A stretch of DNA of 64,000 nt from Sarcophilus harrisii (taxonomy: Eukaryota > Chordata > Mammalia > Dasyuromorphia > Dasyuridae). The notes beneath the pieces are model-generated. The model searched no databases. It had not been told where the DNA came from and saw nothing but the letters and a program-made list of their open reading frames with translations. The translations under genes were made by a program, and so were the position numbers. Location of the stretch: contig NC_045432.1 of NCBI RefSeq assembly GCF_902635505.1, positions 7,313,275-7,377,274 on the forward strand, given 5' to 3'. Below, one piece after another: positions 1 through 12,000 of the stretch; the stretch's first letter is position 1, and each line of letters opens with the position of its first letter.

Positions 1-2790
1 TGAGCTACATGGAGGGTCTCTGACCGTGATCCGGACAGAAAGTTTGCTTCGGGCCTCCAGAGAGGTCTGCCTCTGATCTGCATGGAAGCTCTTTGCCCCT
101 GATATCTAAGGGGGATCTTTGATCTTGACCTCCTTGAGCAAAGACAAAGAAAGGCCTTTGCCTGTCATCTCAGCTGGGGGTAACTGCTTGTGTTTTCATG
201 GGGGGGGTCATCCCTGATCTCCACTGGGGTCTCTGCCTGATCTCCAGGTGAGGGTCTCTGTCTTTGATTCCAATGGGGGGGGGGTTCCTAAATTTGATTT
301 CCGTGGCGGGGTCTGTGTTTGTTCTCCATGGTGGGGATTCCCTGATTTCCATGGCATGTGTTTGACCCTGCCATCCTCAGTGCAATCTACATGTGATCTC
401 CATGGGGGAGGGGGTCTGCTCTTATCTCCATGGGAACGCTGCTTGTGATCTCATGTGGCATTCTCCTGATCTCCACGGCGTGGTCTTTGGCGCGGATTGT
501 TCTCTCACCCCCATCTCTCTTCAGTGAACTGCCAGTGACCTCCATGGGGGGTCTGCCACTAACCGCCATCAGGGACCTCTAACTGTGATTTCCAGGAGGG
601 TCTCCCCCGATCTCCATGGAGGAATCTTCCTCTAAATCTCCAGGGGGTGGCTCCATAGGGGTCTCCCTCGATTTCCATGGGGAAGTCTACCTCTGATGTC
701 CATTGAGTGTCTCCCTCTGCTGTTCATGTGGTGATTCTGACCTGGATCTCCATAGGGGGTCTTGAAACTTGATTTCCATGGAGGGGTCTCCCTGTGGTCT
801 CCATGGGGGCTTCCCCTGAACTCCATGGGTGGTCTTGACCAGGATCTCCATGCACCATCTTTAGCAGGATCTTTGTGCGCAATCTTTACCAGGATCTCCA
901 CTTGGGATCTCTACTTCTGATCTATATGGGTGGTATATACCTTGCATCTCTATGGAGGGGTCTGTTACCCCAATCTTCATGGGGGGACTGCCAGTGATAT
1001 CCATGGTAGGGAGTCTACCTCTGGTCTCCACGGGGCATCTCCTCCTGCTCTCCCTAGCAGTCTTCCCAGCTCCCAGGGATCTCCCATTAATTTCCATGAG
1101 GCATCCGGGACCATGATTTCTTGGGGAGTCTCCTCCTGTTCTCCATGGGCCCTCCCAGATCCCCATGTTGGATCTCTGATCTTGTTCTCCTTGGGGGGGG
1201 GGTTGCCTTTGATCTCCATGGTAGGTTTAACCATACTCTCCATGGGAGGTCTCTATGCCTGATGTCCTTGGGGGGTGGTCTCTCTGCCCTTAATCTCCAT
1301 GGTGAGTCACTGAACTTGATCTCCATGGAGTGTCTCTGCCCCTGATCACCATAGGGGGATTTTGTTCCTGATCTCCATGGAGGATCTATGACCCTGATCT
1401 TTATGGGGAGGTCTCTGCTCCTTGTCTTCATAGGCAGTCTCTGTCTCTGGAGGCTCTTTGTCCCTGATCTCCCTAGGTGTTATCTCCTTGATCTCCATGG
1501 GGAGTCTCCACTCCTAATCTCCCTGGGGGATTTGACTCTGATTTCCATTGAAGCCCCTGATCTCCATGCCTGGTCTGTAGCACAGGGATCTTTGAATCAG
1601 ATCTCTACTGAAGGGGGTCACTGCCTTGAATCTTCATGGGGGGGTCTCTAACACTGCTCTCCACGGGCAGTCTCTGTCCCTGGTCTCCATAGGGGGTCTG
1701 ACTTTAGGGTGTCTCTGACCCTGATATCAATGCGTTCTTTGATCTGCAAGGGGCATTTCTGACCCTGATCTCAATGGGGTGTTGTCCAGTGAACTCCATG
1801 GGGAGTCTCTGATCCTGCTCTCCCATAGGGCATCTCAGCCCCTGAATTCCATGGAGGTCTCTCTGCCTCCCATCCCCATGGGGGTCTCTGTTGCTGATTC
1901 CATTGGGTCTCTCTGCCCCTGATGTCCTTGGTGGGGTTTCTGCCACAATAATTCTGCCACCTTCTCCTCCTTCCATGCTCCTCTTCCCTTCTTTGTGACC
2001 TGATCTTTCCCCCTGATTTCCCTGTGAATCTTTGCCCCTCACCTCCACACACATTTGCTTCCACCTTCTCTTCTTTCCCCTTGGACTTCAGCTCTCTGTC
2101 CTTGATCTCTGTCAATTTCAGCCCATGAGCATGTTCTCCATTGTGAGTCTGCCCTATTCTCTATAGGGAGGCTTTGACTCAGATCTCCTAGGGGGGGTCC
2201 ACCTTTGATTTGCATGAGGGGTACTTGCCCCTGATCTTCATGGAGTTCTCTGACTGTGATCTCCATGGGTTGTCTCCCCAGGATCCTCATGGGGGAATCG
2301 CTTTCCCATCCTCCATGGGTGGTCTCTACCCCAGGGATATTTTTCCTGCATCTCCATGGGGGGTGGTCTCGTTCCCATTCTCCATGGGCGGTCTCTACCA
2401 CAGGGATTTTTGACACATATCTCCTGATCTTCATGGGAAGGGGCCTTCCTCTGAGCTCCATGGGAGTTGTCTTCCTGATCTCCTTGGGGATCTCTGCCTC
2501 TGATTTCCATGGGAGGTCTCCAACACTGATCTCCATGGGAGGATCTCTGCTCCTTGTCTTCATAGGGGGTCTCTGACTCTCTTGGCTCTTTTACTCTCAT
2601 CTCCCCAGCATTCTTTGACCCTGATTTCCATGAGGGATCTCTGTCCCTGATCTCCATAGGTGTTTTCTCCCTGATCTCCATAGGGGGTGTCTCTGCCCCT
2701 AATCTCCATGGGGATGTGCCTCTGATTTCTTTTGACGGTCTTACCCCCTCATATCCATGGGGGGTCTCTGACCCTGATCTCCATGGGGGT
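1..2790. repeat. G/C-rich minisatellite, clean block 1
   Basis: Degenerate tandem repeat with a basic unit of about 20-32 bp around the core gatctccatgggggtctctg. Unit length varies, so it is not a simple satellite. Higher-order structure is visible: the stretch at 270-400 reappears at about 9065-9200, and 1770-2340 reappears at about 10010-10600. A T/C-rich spacer at about 1930-2150 (ttctgccaccttctcctcc onward) reappears at about 10215-10430. Both strands give long periodic open frames such as MEIRGRDPPWRSG repeats; these follow the repeat phase and are not genes. I do not recognise a named family. Confidence 0.9.
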
Positions 2791-5700
2791 TTTCCACCCC
2801 TTGCTTTTGAACTTATGGGGGCGCCCTTTTGTTTTCTCCATGGTTCTTCCCAGATTCCCCCTATTCTCTGAACCTGATCTCCTTGGGGGTCATTTTTCTC
2901 CTGGGGAATTCCCTCTCCCTATATCTCCTTCATTCCAAGGGGGGGTCTCTTATCTCCATGGGGCTCTGGCCTTAATCTCCCTGGGAAGTCCTGACCTTAT
3001 TCCATGGGGTATCCCAGCCATGGAGGGTCTCTCCCAAATAATCTGACCCTTTTCTTCCTTTCTATTTCTCTTCCTTCCTGAGTTTCTTTCCCCCCATATT
3101 TCTGGCCCTTTGCCCATTCCCCATATGTCCCCTTATCTTCCTTTTTCTTCCCTGGGGCTTAGCTCTTTCCTCATGTCTTTCCAATTCGGGGGTCTCTCTT
3201 TTCTCCAGGGGGGGTTCTCTTCCCCGTTCCTTGGGAGGTTTGCTTCATTTGATGGGGGTTTTTCCCTGTCTTTAGTTGCCTCTGCTCCAGGGGGTCTCCC
3301 CTGACTCCATGGGTTCTCTGTCCCGGTTCCAACTGGGTCTCTTTTCGTTTTCCATGACCTCTGGTTCTGGGGGTTTCTGACCCCTGACCCAGGCTTTCCT
3401 GATCCCGTACCCATGGGGGTTCCCTCTGATCCCTTGGGGTCCCCTGATCCCAGGGAGGTCTTGCCCTTTGATTCCATGGGGGGTCTTGTCTAGGGTCTTT
3501 GGTCTCCTTGGGGGGTTTCCCCTTTTCAGGGAGGGTCTTCCTCTGATCAATTTGATTCCATGGGAGGGCTCCTTTTCTTCATGGGGTCTGTGACTTTGGG
3601 CTTTTTCCCTGTCTCGGGGGTCTGGGTGTTCTCCCCAATTCTCCCCTGACTCCCTGGGGGTCTCTACCGGATCCCGGACAGAAAGTTTTCCCGGGCCTCC
3701 AGAGGTCTCCTCTATCTGTGGAAGTCTTTCCCTGATTTCAGGGATCTTTGATCTTGACCCTCCCTTGGAAAAGGAAATTTGCCTGATCTCATGGGGGTCT
3801 GCTTTTGTTTTTCATGGGGGTCTCCCTGTCTCCCTGGGGTTCCCTGACTCCAGGGGGTCTTGCATTCCAATGGGGGTTCTAAATTTGATTTCCTGGGGGT
3901 CTTTTTTTCTATGGTGGGGATTCTGATTTCCATGGAGGTTTGACCCCATCCTCATAAACTAAGTGATTCCATGGGGGAGGGTCTCTCTTTCTCCAGGGCC
4001 TTGCTTTGATCTCAGTGGATTCCCTATCTCCCTGGTTTTTGGGAATTTTGTTCTCTACCCCATCCCCAGTGAACTGCCTGCCTCCTGGGGGTTGCCCTTT
4101 AACCCAGGGATTTAACCCTTTTATTTCCAGGAGGGTCTCCCCGATTCCTGGAGGTCTCCTCAAATCTCCAGGGGTGGCTCCATGGGGTTCCCTATTTCCA
4201 TGGGGAAGTCTACCTCTGATGTCCATTGGAGTTCTCCCTTGTTTCATGGGGTTCTGCCTGGTCTCCAAAGGGGGTTTCTTGTTTCCTGGAGGGTTCCTTT
4301 CTCCTGGGGCTTCCCTGAACTCCATGGGTGGTTTACCAGGATCTTGCAATCTTCTTGGATCTTTGTGCCAATCTTCCAGGATCTCCCTTGGGTCTCATTC
4401 TGACTTTGGGTGGTTTACCTTCATTTCTATGGAGGGGTCTGCCCAATCTTCTGGGGGTGCCAGTGAACCATGGGGGGTCACCCTGGGTCTCCAAGGGCTC
4501 TCCCCCTGTTCCCTAGTCTTCCCCCTCCCGGGGTCCCTTAATTTCCATGGGCTCCGGGCCATGTTTCTTTTCCCCTCCTTTCTCCCTTGGCCCCCCGATC
4601 CCCATTTGGATCTCTATCTTGTTTTTCTCCTTGGGGGTTGCCGTCTCTGGTTTTAACCCCTTCTCCATGGGGGGTCTCTATGCCTGATGTCCTTGGGGGG
4701 GTCTTGCCCTTTAATCTCCATGGGAGTCCTGACTTGATCTCCATGGGGGTCTCCCCCTGATCCCTGGGGGGTTTTTTTTCCTGATCTCCATGGGGGGTCT
4801 ATCCCTTCTTTATGGGGGTCTCTGCTCCTTGTCTTCATAGGGGGCCTTCTCGGGGCTCTTTGTCCCCCTCCTAGGGATCTCCTTGATTTCCATGGGAGTC
4901 TCCACCCCTAATCTCCCTGGGGGATTTGCTCTGTTTCCATTGAGCCCCATCTCCTGGCTTCTTCCCCGGGATCTTTGAAATTCATGAAGGGGTCCTGCCT
5001 TGAATCTTCATGGGGTTCTCCTGTCTCCAGGGAGTCTCTGCCCCTATCTCCATGGGGGTCTGACTTTAGGTCTTCCCTTTATCCAATGGTTCTTTGATCT
5101 CAGGGGCATTTCTGCCCTATCCCAATGGGGTTTGCCAGTCTCCGGGGGGCCTATCCCCCCCCATGGGGATCTCGCCCCTAATTTGGAGGTCTTCTGTCCC
5201 TCCCCAGGGGGTTCTGTTCCCCTATTCCCATTTCTCTCTGCCCCTATTCCTTTGGGTTTCTCCACCCAAATTCTCCACCTTTCCCTCCTTCCATGTCCTC
5301 TTCCTTCTTTTGTGATGTCTTTCCCTGGGGATTTCCCTGTAATCTTTTTGCCCTCCCCACCCATTTGCTTCCCCTTCTCTTCTTTCCCCTTGGTTCGTTC
5401 TGCCCGTCTCTGTCTTTAGCCCTGAATTTCCCATTGGGTTCCCTATTCTCTTGGGGTTTCCCCAGTCCCTAGGGGGTCCACCCCGTTTTCATGGTTTCTT
5501 CATGGGTTCTTGACCGTCTCCATGGGTTTGTCTCCCCGGTCTCGGGAATTTTCCCCATCCTTATGGGTGGTCTCTACCCCGGATATTTTTCCTGCTCTTG
5601 GGGGTGGCTGTTCCCCATTCTCCATGGGGGTCTCTACCAGGGGTTTTGCCTATCTCCCTGTCCATGGAAGGGCCTTCCTGATCCAGGGGATTTTTCCCGC

Positions 5701-7515
5701 TCCTTGGGACGCCTCTGATTTCCATGGGGTAACACTTTGTTCCATGGGGGTCCTTCCCTTGTCTTCCCAAAGGGGCTCTGCTCTCTTGGCTCTTTTTTCA
5801 TTCAAATTTTTTGCCTGATTTCCATGGGGATTCTTTCCTATCCCTCCTGGGTTTTCTTGATCTCCATGGGGGGTCTCTTAATCTCCATGGGGAGGCCCTG
5901 CTTTTAGGCTTCCCCCATTCCAGGGGGTCTTTCCCTGATTCCTACCCCACCCTTAACCCCTTTTGACCCTCCATGGGGGCCCTGCCCCCCATGGGGGGTC
6001 TTCCCAGATTTTCCAATCTCCCCGAACCTGATTTTCCCCTTGGGGGCCCATTTTGATTCCTAATCTCCTCTTTTACCCTTTCTTTTTTGGGGGATCTCTT
6101 CCCTATCTTTAAGGGAGGGTCTCTTGTCTCCCAGGGGCTTCCCTATTCCTGGGGGTTCTGACCCTTATTTTCCAGGGGGCCCCATCCCCAAACCCACCAT
6201 GGGGATTCCCCTTCTCCTTTTCTTCCTTTCATGGGGCTCTTTTCTTGTTTCCTGACCCCCCCTTTTTTCTTGCCATCTTTGGGCCCCATTCCCATGGGGC
6301 CTTTCCCTTTTCTTCTCCTTTTCTTCCTGGGTAATTTTTTCAAGTTTTCCCCAATTCATGGGGGTCTTTCCTTTTACCCAGGGGGTTTCTCTCCCTATCC
6401 AAAGGGTCTTTTCCAGGGGGTATTTACCCTTTGTCTCTCTCTGTTCTTTAAACTCCCTTGGGGGTCTCCCCCTGACTCCATGGGGTCTCTCCGGTCTCAA
6501 TTTGGTGGCTCCTTTCTTTATTCCAGGGGCCTCCGTTCCTGGGGGGTTTTTTCTACCCTTTCCCGGCTTTGCCTGATCCCAGGGGGTTTTCCCCCATGGG
6601 GGTTCCTGATTCCCTGGGGTCCCCTGATTCCAGGGAGGTCTCTGCCCTTATTCCATGGGGGTTTTTCTAGGGGTTTTTCCTTCTTGGGGTTTTGCCCTTT
6701 TCCTGGGATTTCCTTCTGGGTCCCATGTTCCATAGGGGTCCTTTTCTTCAAAAGGGGTCTGTCTTTGGGGCTTTTCCCTACTCCCCGGGGGTTTGGGTGT
6801 TCCCACCCATTCCCCCTACTCCATGGGGTTTACCCATCAAAATTTTTCCCCGAGGGTCTCCCGTCTATGGGTCTTTTCCCCGAATTCCAAGGGGTCTTTA
6901 TTTTTTGGAAAAAAAGGGCCCTTTTTGCTTAGGGGTCTCCCTTGTGTTCATGGGGTTTCCCTATTCCATGGGGTCTTGCCTTTTCCCAGGGGGGTTCTGT
7001 TTTTGATTCCATGGGGTTCCAAATTTGATTTCTTGGGGTCTGTTTTTTTCCATTTTTGGGTTCCTTTTTGGTGGTTTTCCCCCAATCCCGGCTCTACCCC
7101 AGTCTTTCCTGGGGGGGCTGCCTTATTCCTGGGAAAGCTTCTTGTCTCAGGGTTCCCCTTCTCCCAGGGCTTTGCCAGTTGGGGTCCCCCCAAATTTTTC
7201 CATGAATGCCATGACTTAGGGGTCTCCCCTTTCCCTGGGGCCCCTTTTCCCCAGGGATCTCCCCGTTCCTGGGGTCTTCTCTAAATTTTCCGGGTCTCCA
7301 TGGGGGTTCCCCTTTCCAATGGGTTCTCCCAAGGGTTTTGAAATTTTCTTTGTTATGGGGGTTTTCCCCTGGCTCCAGGGGTCTTGGTTTTCCTGGGTCC
7401 TGTTGGTTCCATGGGGGCCCCTGACTCCAGGGGTCTTGCCCTTTTCCATGGGGCCCTCCCGCCCTTTTTTCTAATTTTCCGTTCCCGGGGCCTTTCCGTT
7501 TAGGGGGTTTTCCCT
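2790..7515. repeat. Minisatellite, blurred deletion-rich block
   Basis: The same array, but units are shortened by scattered one- to four-base losses and homopolymers are irregular. Landmarks of block 1 recur in order. The stretch at about 30-200 (gatccggacagaaagtttg) recurs at about 3672-3830. The stretch at about 3300-3690 recurs at about 6480-6850. The aaatttgatttc landmark at about 290 recurs at about 3885 and 7020. The third copy is more blurred than the second. Clean sequence resumes abruptly at about 7515 at a point equivalent to about 2680. This is best read as uncorrected long-read sequence or a badly collapsed gap fill, not biology. Confidence 0.8.
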
Positions 7516-10500
7516 GATCTCCATGGGGGGTGTGTCTGCCCCTAATCTCCATGGAGATGTGCCTCTGATTTCCTTTGGTGGTCTTACCCCCTCATATCCA
7601 TGGGGAGTCTCTGACCCTGATCTCCATGGGCTTCTGCTTGTGATCTCCATAAGTGGTTGATCTCTGGTCTCCATTGGGGTTCTGTCTCTGTTCTCCATTT
7701 GGGGTTTCTCCCTCCCCCACCCCGTATTCATAAGGGGCTTCTGATCCTGATCTTCATCAGGGGCTCCCTTGATCTCCATGGGTGGTCTTTACCAAGGTCT
7801 GCCTGAGGGGTTTCTCCATTTGCCCTCCATGGGTGGTCTGTGCCCCACGTCTCTATAGAGGGGTCTCACCCCAATCTTCATGGGGGGACTGCAGTGATAT
7901 CTACCTCTGATCTCCATGGAGCATCTCCTCCTGATCTCCTTAGGGGTCTTCCCAGTCTCTCAGGGGGATCTCCTTGTAATTTCCATGGAACATCTCTGTC
8001 CCTGCTCTCCATAGTGAGGACGGCCTGTATTCTTCATGAGGGGAGGTCCTCCCTGATTGCCATGGGGGGGGGGGATTTGACTCAGATCTCTATGGGGTCT
8101 ACCTCTGATATGCATTGGCCTCCTCCCCCTGATTTCCATGGGGGAACTACTACTGATCTCCATAGGGGTCTTTTGATGATGTCCCTTGGAGGTCCCTCCC
8201 AAAGATCTCTTGGTGGGGGGGTGTCTGTGTCCCTCGTCTCCACGGAGGTGTCTCTCCTTAAATAACCTTGCTAACTTTTCCTTACACATTTCTCTTCCCT
8301 TCCTTGGACCTCTTGATGGTTTCCTCCCATATTTTCTTGAACATCTTTGCCCCACATCTGCACACACCCTGCTGCCCCCTCCTACTTTCTCTTAACTTCC
8401 CTGGTTCTACAGCTCTCTATCCCTCATGTGTTCCTCGATCTCATCCCGTGATCTCCATGGGGGATCTACTTCTGATATCTATGAGGTGTCTCTGACCTTG
8501 ATCTCCATGAGGGGACTACCTGTATTCTCCATGGGGGGGAATCTTCCCCAATGTCCATGCGAGGGTCTTTGACTCCATGGGGGGGGGGTCTAAGTCTTCT
8601 CCATGAGGTGTCATTGACAGTGATTTTCAGAGGAATCTCCCCCTGATCTCCAAGAAGCGTCTGCCTCCTCTCACAATGCGTTTTTTCTCACCCTGATCTC
8701 CACGGGGAGGCTCTCTGACACTGGGCCGCATGATGGGTCTCCACCTGATCTTCATGGAGGGTCTTTGACCCTGATCTGCACAGGTTTGCTTAGGCTCTCC
8801 AAGGGAGATCTGCCTCTTATCTCCATGGAAGGTCTTTGCCCCTGATGTCTATGGGGGATCTCTGATCTTGACCTCCTTGGCTATCTTTCATTCTGATCTC
8901 TATGGGGGCCTTTGCGTGTAATCTCAACTGGGTCACTGCCTATGTTCTCCATGGTGGGCATCTTCTCCAATTTCCATAGGGGGTCTTTGACCCAGCACTC
9001 TCGGGGGGGTGTAACTTTTCTCCATGAGAGGTCATTGACCCTGATCTCCATGTGACTTCGTCTTTGAATTGGGGGGGGGGGTTCTAAATTTGATTTCTAT
9101 GGCGGGGTCTGTGTTTGTTCTCCATGGTGAGAATTCCCTGATTTCCATGGCATATGTTTGAACCTGCCATGCTTAGCGCATTCTGCATGTGATCTCCATG
9201 GATGGTTTTTACCAGGATCTTTATGGGGGTTCTCTACCCCTGACCTCTGTGGGTGGTCTATGCCTTGCATCTCTATGGAGGAGTCTCTCACCGCAATCTT
9301 CATAGTGGGGACTGCCAGTGATATCCATGGCGGGGAGTCTACCTCTGATCTCCATGGGGCATCTCCTCCTGATCTCCATAGAGGTCTTCCCAGTCTCCCA
9401 GAGGGATTTCCCACTAATTTCCATGAGGTGTCTCTGACCATGGTTTCTCAGGGAGTCTCCTGTTCTCCATGGTGGAGATTGCCTCTTATCTCCATGGGGT
9501 ATCTCTGATTCTTATCTCCATGGGACGTCTCCCCCTGATCTCCATGAGGGGACTCCACTGATTATAGGCGTCTGCCTCTGATGTCCATGGGGAGTCCCTC
9601 ACTTGGATCTCCATGAGGGGACTCCACTGATTATAGGCGTCTGCCTCTGATGTCCATGGGGAGTCCCTCACTTGGATCTCCATGGGGAGTCTCTCCCAAG
9701 GATCTCTGTGGGGGGTCTATGCCCCTCATCTCTGTGGAGGTATCTCTTCTCAAATAAGCTTGCCACTTTTTTTTCCTTACACATTTCTCTTCCCTTCCTT
9801 GAAACTTCTGATCTTTTCCTCCCATATTTCCCTGAACATCTTTGCCCCACATCTCTACACATCCTGCTTCCTTCTTTCCCCCTCTCTTCTCTTTCCTGGG
9901 TCTACAGCTCTCTAATCCCTTACCTTTTCCTCAGTCTCAACCCCATGATCTCAGTTGGGAGAATGCCCTGATCTCCATAGGGGGTCTCTTATCCCAGTCT
10001 CCACAGGAGGTGTCTCTCTGAACTCCATGGGGAGTCTCTGATCTTGCTCTCCCATAGGGCTTCTCAGCCCCTGATTTCCATGGGAAGTCTCTGTCCCTGA
10101 ATTCCATGGAGGTCTTTCTGCCTCCCATCCCCATGGGGGTCTCTGGTGCTGATTCCATGGGGTCTCTGTGCCTCTGATGTCCATGTGCAGTCTCTGCCCC
10201 TGATGTCCTTGGTGGGGTTTCTGCCACAACAATTCTGCCACCTTCTCCTCCTTCCATGCTTCTCTTGCCTTCCTTGTGACCTGCTCTTTCCCCCTGATTT
10301 CCCTGTGAATCTTTGCCCCTCACCTCCACACACATTTGCTTCCACCTTCTCTTCTTTCCCCTTGGACTTCAGCTCTCTGTCCTTGATCTCTGTCAATTTC
10401 AGCCCATGAGCATGCTCTCCATTGTGAGTCTGCCCTGTTCTCCATAGGGAGGCGTTGACCCTGATCTCCTAGGGGGGTCCACCTCTGATTTGCATGAGGG

Positions 10501-10648
10501 GTACTTGCCCCTGATCTTCATGGGGTTCTCTGACCTCGATCTCCATGGGTTGTCTCCCCAGGATCCTCATGGGGGAATCTCTTTCCCATTCTCCATGGGT
10601 GGTCTCTTCCATAGGGCTCTTTGACCTGGATCTCCATGGTGGGGGGTC
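7515..10648. repeat. Minisatellite, clean block 2 with two spacer types
   Basis: Clean array again. A T/C-rich spacer with cttacacatttctcttccc occurs at about 8260-8420 and about 9770-9925. It is similar but not identical to the other spacer type at about 10215-10430 (also seen at about 1930-2150). Higher-order copies of block 1 are recognisable at about 8790-9500 and 10010-10640. G runs of 8-10 bases occur (for example about 8065-8075 and 9070-9080). Confidence 0.88.
9537..9674. repeat. Two adjacent identical 69-bp units
   Basis: The 69-bp segment beginning gatctccatgaggggactcc at 9537 is repeated without a mismatch at 9606. It holds three basic units. Perfect identity in an otherwise diverged array points to a very recent duplication or an assembly repeat. 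Confidence 0.9.
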
Positions 10649-10957
10649 TGTTATGGACCAGAACTCTTGTATTTGAAACAAGGATTCTAACAAGGTATTA
10701 CCTCAACCTCCAGCCACACAAAGGGGATGAGGGACTGAATCTGTCTCTGGGGCCCTGCTGGCTGTTATATCCTCTCTTATCATTACACTATCATAGGTGT
10801 GAATCTTGTGGAACTATATTAAGTCCTAAGTACATGTACTGAACTAGAGAACTCTTAATCCCCAGGCTAAACTAGATAACCGTTGTCTTTATCAATTCCT
10901 CTGAGTTAGCACCTTGTAAGAACTCATGTTTTAAGTACAGAGTTCTGGCCCATAACA
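10649..10957. mobile_element. 309-bp element with 19-bp inverted ends (solo LTR or MITE)
   Basis: Single-copy-looking DNA interrupts the minisatellite. It starts TGTTATGGACCAGAACTCT and ends with the reverse complement of the same sequence with one mismatch. The flanks are GGTC on the left and GGCC on the right. Removing the element plus one flank copy restores a normal array unit (ggggggtctctgttttcc), so a 4-bp target duplication with one change is likely. TG...CA ends and a 4-bp duplication fit a small solo LTR fossil; the 19-bp inverted repeats fit a non-autonomous DNA transposon. I cannot name the family. Confidence 0.65.
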
Positions 10958-12000
10958 GGCCTCTGTTTTCCATGGGTGGGTTTCTGCCCTTGACCTCTAT
11001 GGGTGGTCTCTATTCTTGATTTCCATGGGGGGTCTCTACCTCTGACCTCCACAGGGGGGATCTCTGCCTCTGATCTTTATGGGGGTCTTTGCTTCTGGTC
11101 TCCATGGGGATCTCTTCAACTCATCTCCATTTGGCTTCTGTGTCCCTGATTTGCACGAGTGGGTATGTGCCTCTGATCCCCCTGTCAGTTGCTGTCCATT
11201 TCAACTTTCTCCTCACTTTCCATTAGCTCCTGATGTCTTCCCCCTGATCTTTCTATGGAGCCCCTGATATCCCCATACCCTCCCGGCTCCTGTCACTTTC
11301 CCCCCTTTTTCTGTGGTAAACATCTCTGCCCCTCTTCTCCCTGCAATCTTCTGCCTCCTACCCCTTCATCTTCCTCTCCCTTGGACTTCAGATCTCTGTC
11401 CTTGATCTCCTTGTGGACCTCTCCCCTCATCTTCATGGGGCATCTGTGCTTCTGATCACCATTGAGTGGGTCTCTTCCCCTGATTTCCAAGACTGGTTTC
11501 TTCTTCAGATATCCAGGCAGGTCTGTGCCCCTGATCTCCCTGCTTTTTGACGTTCCTTTCAACTTTCTCTTCCCTTCCCATTAACCCCTGATGTCTTTCA
11601 TCTGATCTTGCTGAAGAGCCCTTGATATCCTTGTACCTCTGCTGCCCTGTCAGTTTCTTTTCCCTTCTTTTGTGGCAAACATCTCTGCCCTTGATCTCCA
11701 TGGTGTGTGGGGGGGTGTCTCTGACCCTGATCTCCCTGCAAGCTACTGTCCCTTACCACTTCATGTTCCTCTCCCTTGGACTGTAGATCTCTCTCAGTGA
11801 TTTCCCTGGGAATCTGAGGCTCCGATCTTCATGGCTGGTGTCTTTCTCTAATTTGCCTGCTCCCTGCTTCCCCATTACCAGCTCCTCCCTCTCCCTGGAT
11901 TCCAGACTTCTGTCTCTGATCTCCCTGTGGCCTGGGATCTCCCTGACCACTGCTGTCCCCTGTGACCTTCTCCTCCCTTCTCCTCCAGTTCCGATCTGTG
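10958..12000. repeat. Decaying right edge of the minisatellite
   Basis: The core unit becomes rarer and T/C-rich spacer sequence dominates. A longer period of about 360 bp is visible: the block at about 11205-11430 (cctgatgtctt, then ggtaaacatctctgcccct, then cccttggacttcagatctct) resembles about 11560-11800, with a third partial copy near 11870-11940. The array fades out near 12000. Confidence 0.7.

Noticed and set aside
1-11700. Many open frames of 60-190 codons with repeated MEIRGRDPPWRSG or LISMGGSL phrases
   Set aside because: They exist on both strands and in several frames and follow the minisatellite period; no splice or start context, so they are repeat artefacts.
1-12000. CRISPR-like array, because of short regular repeats with variable spacers
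   Set aside because: Repeats are degenerate, of variable length and in a vertebrate nuclear context; no cas-like genes.
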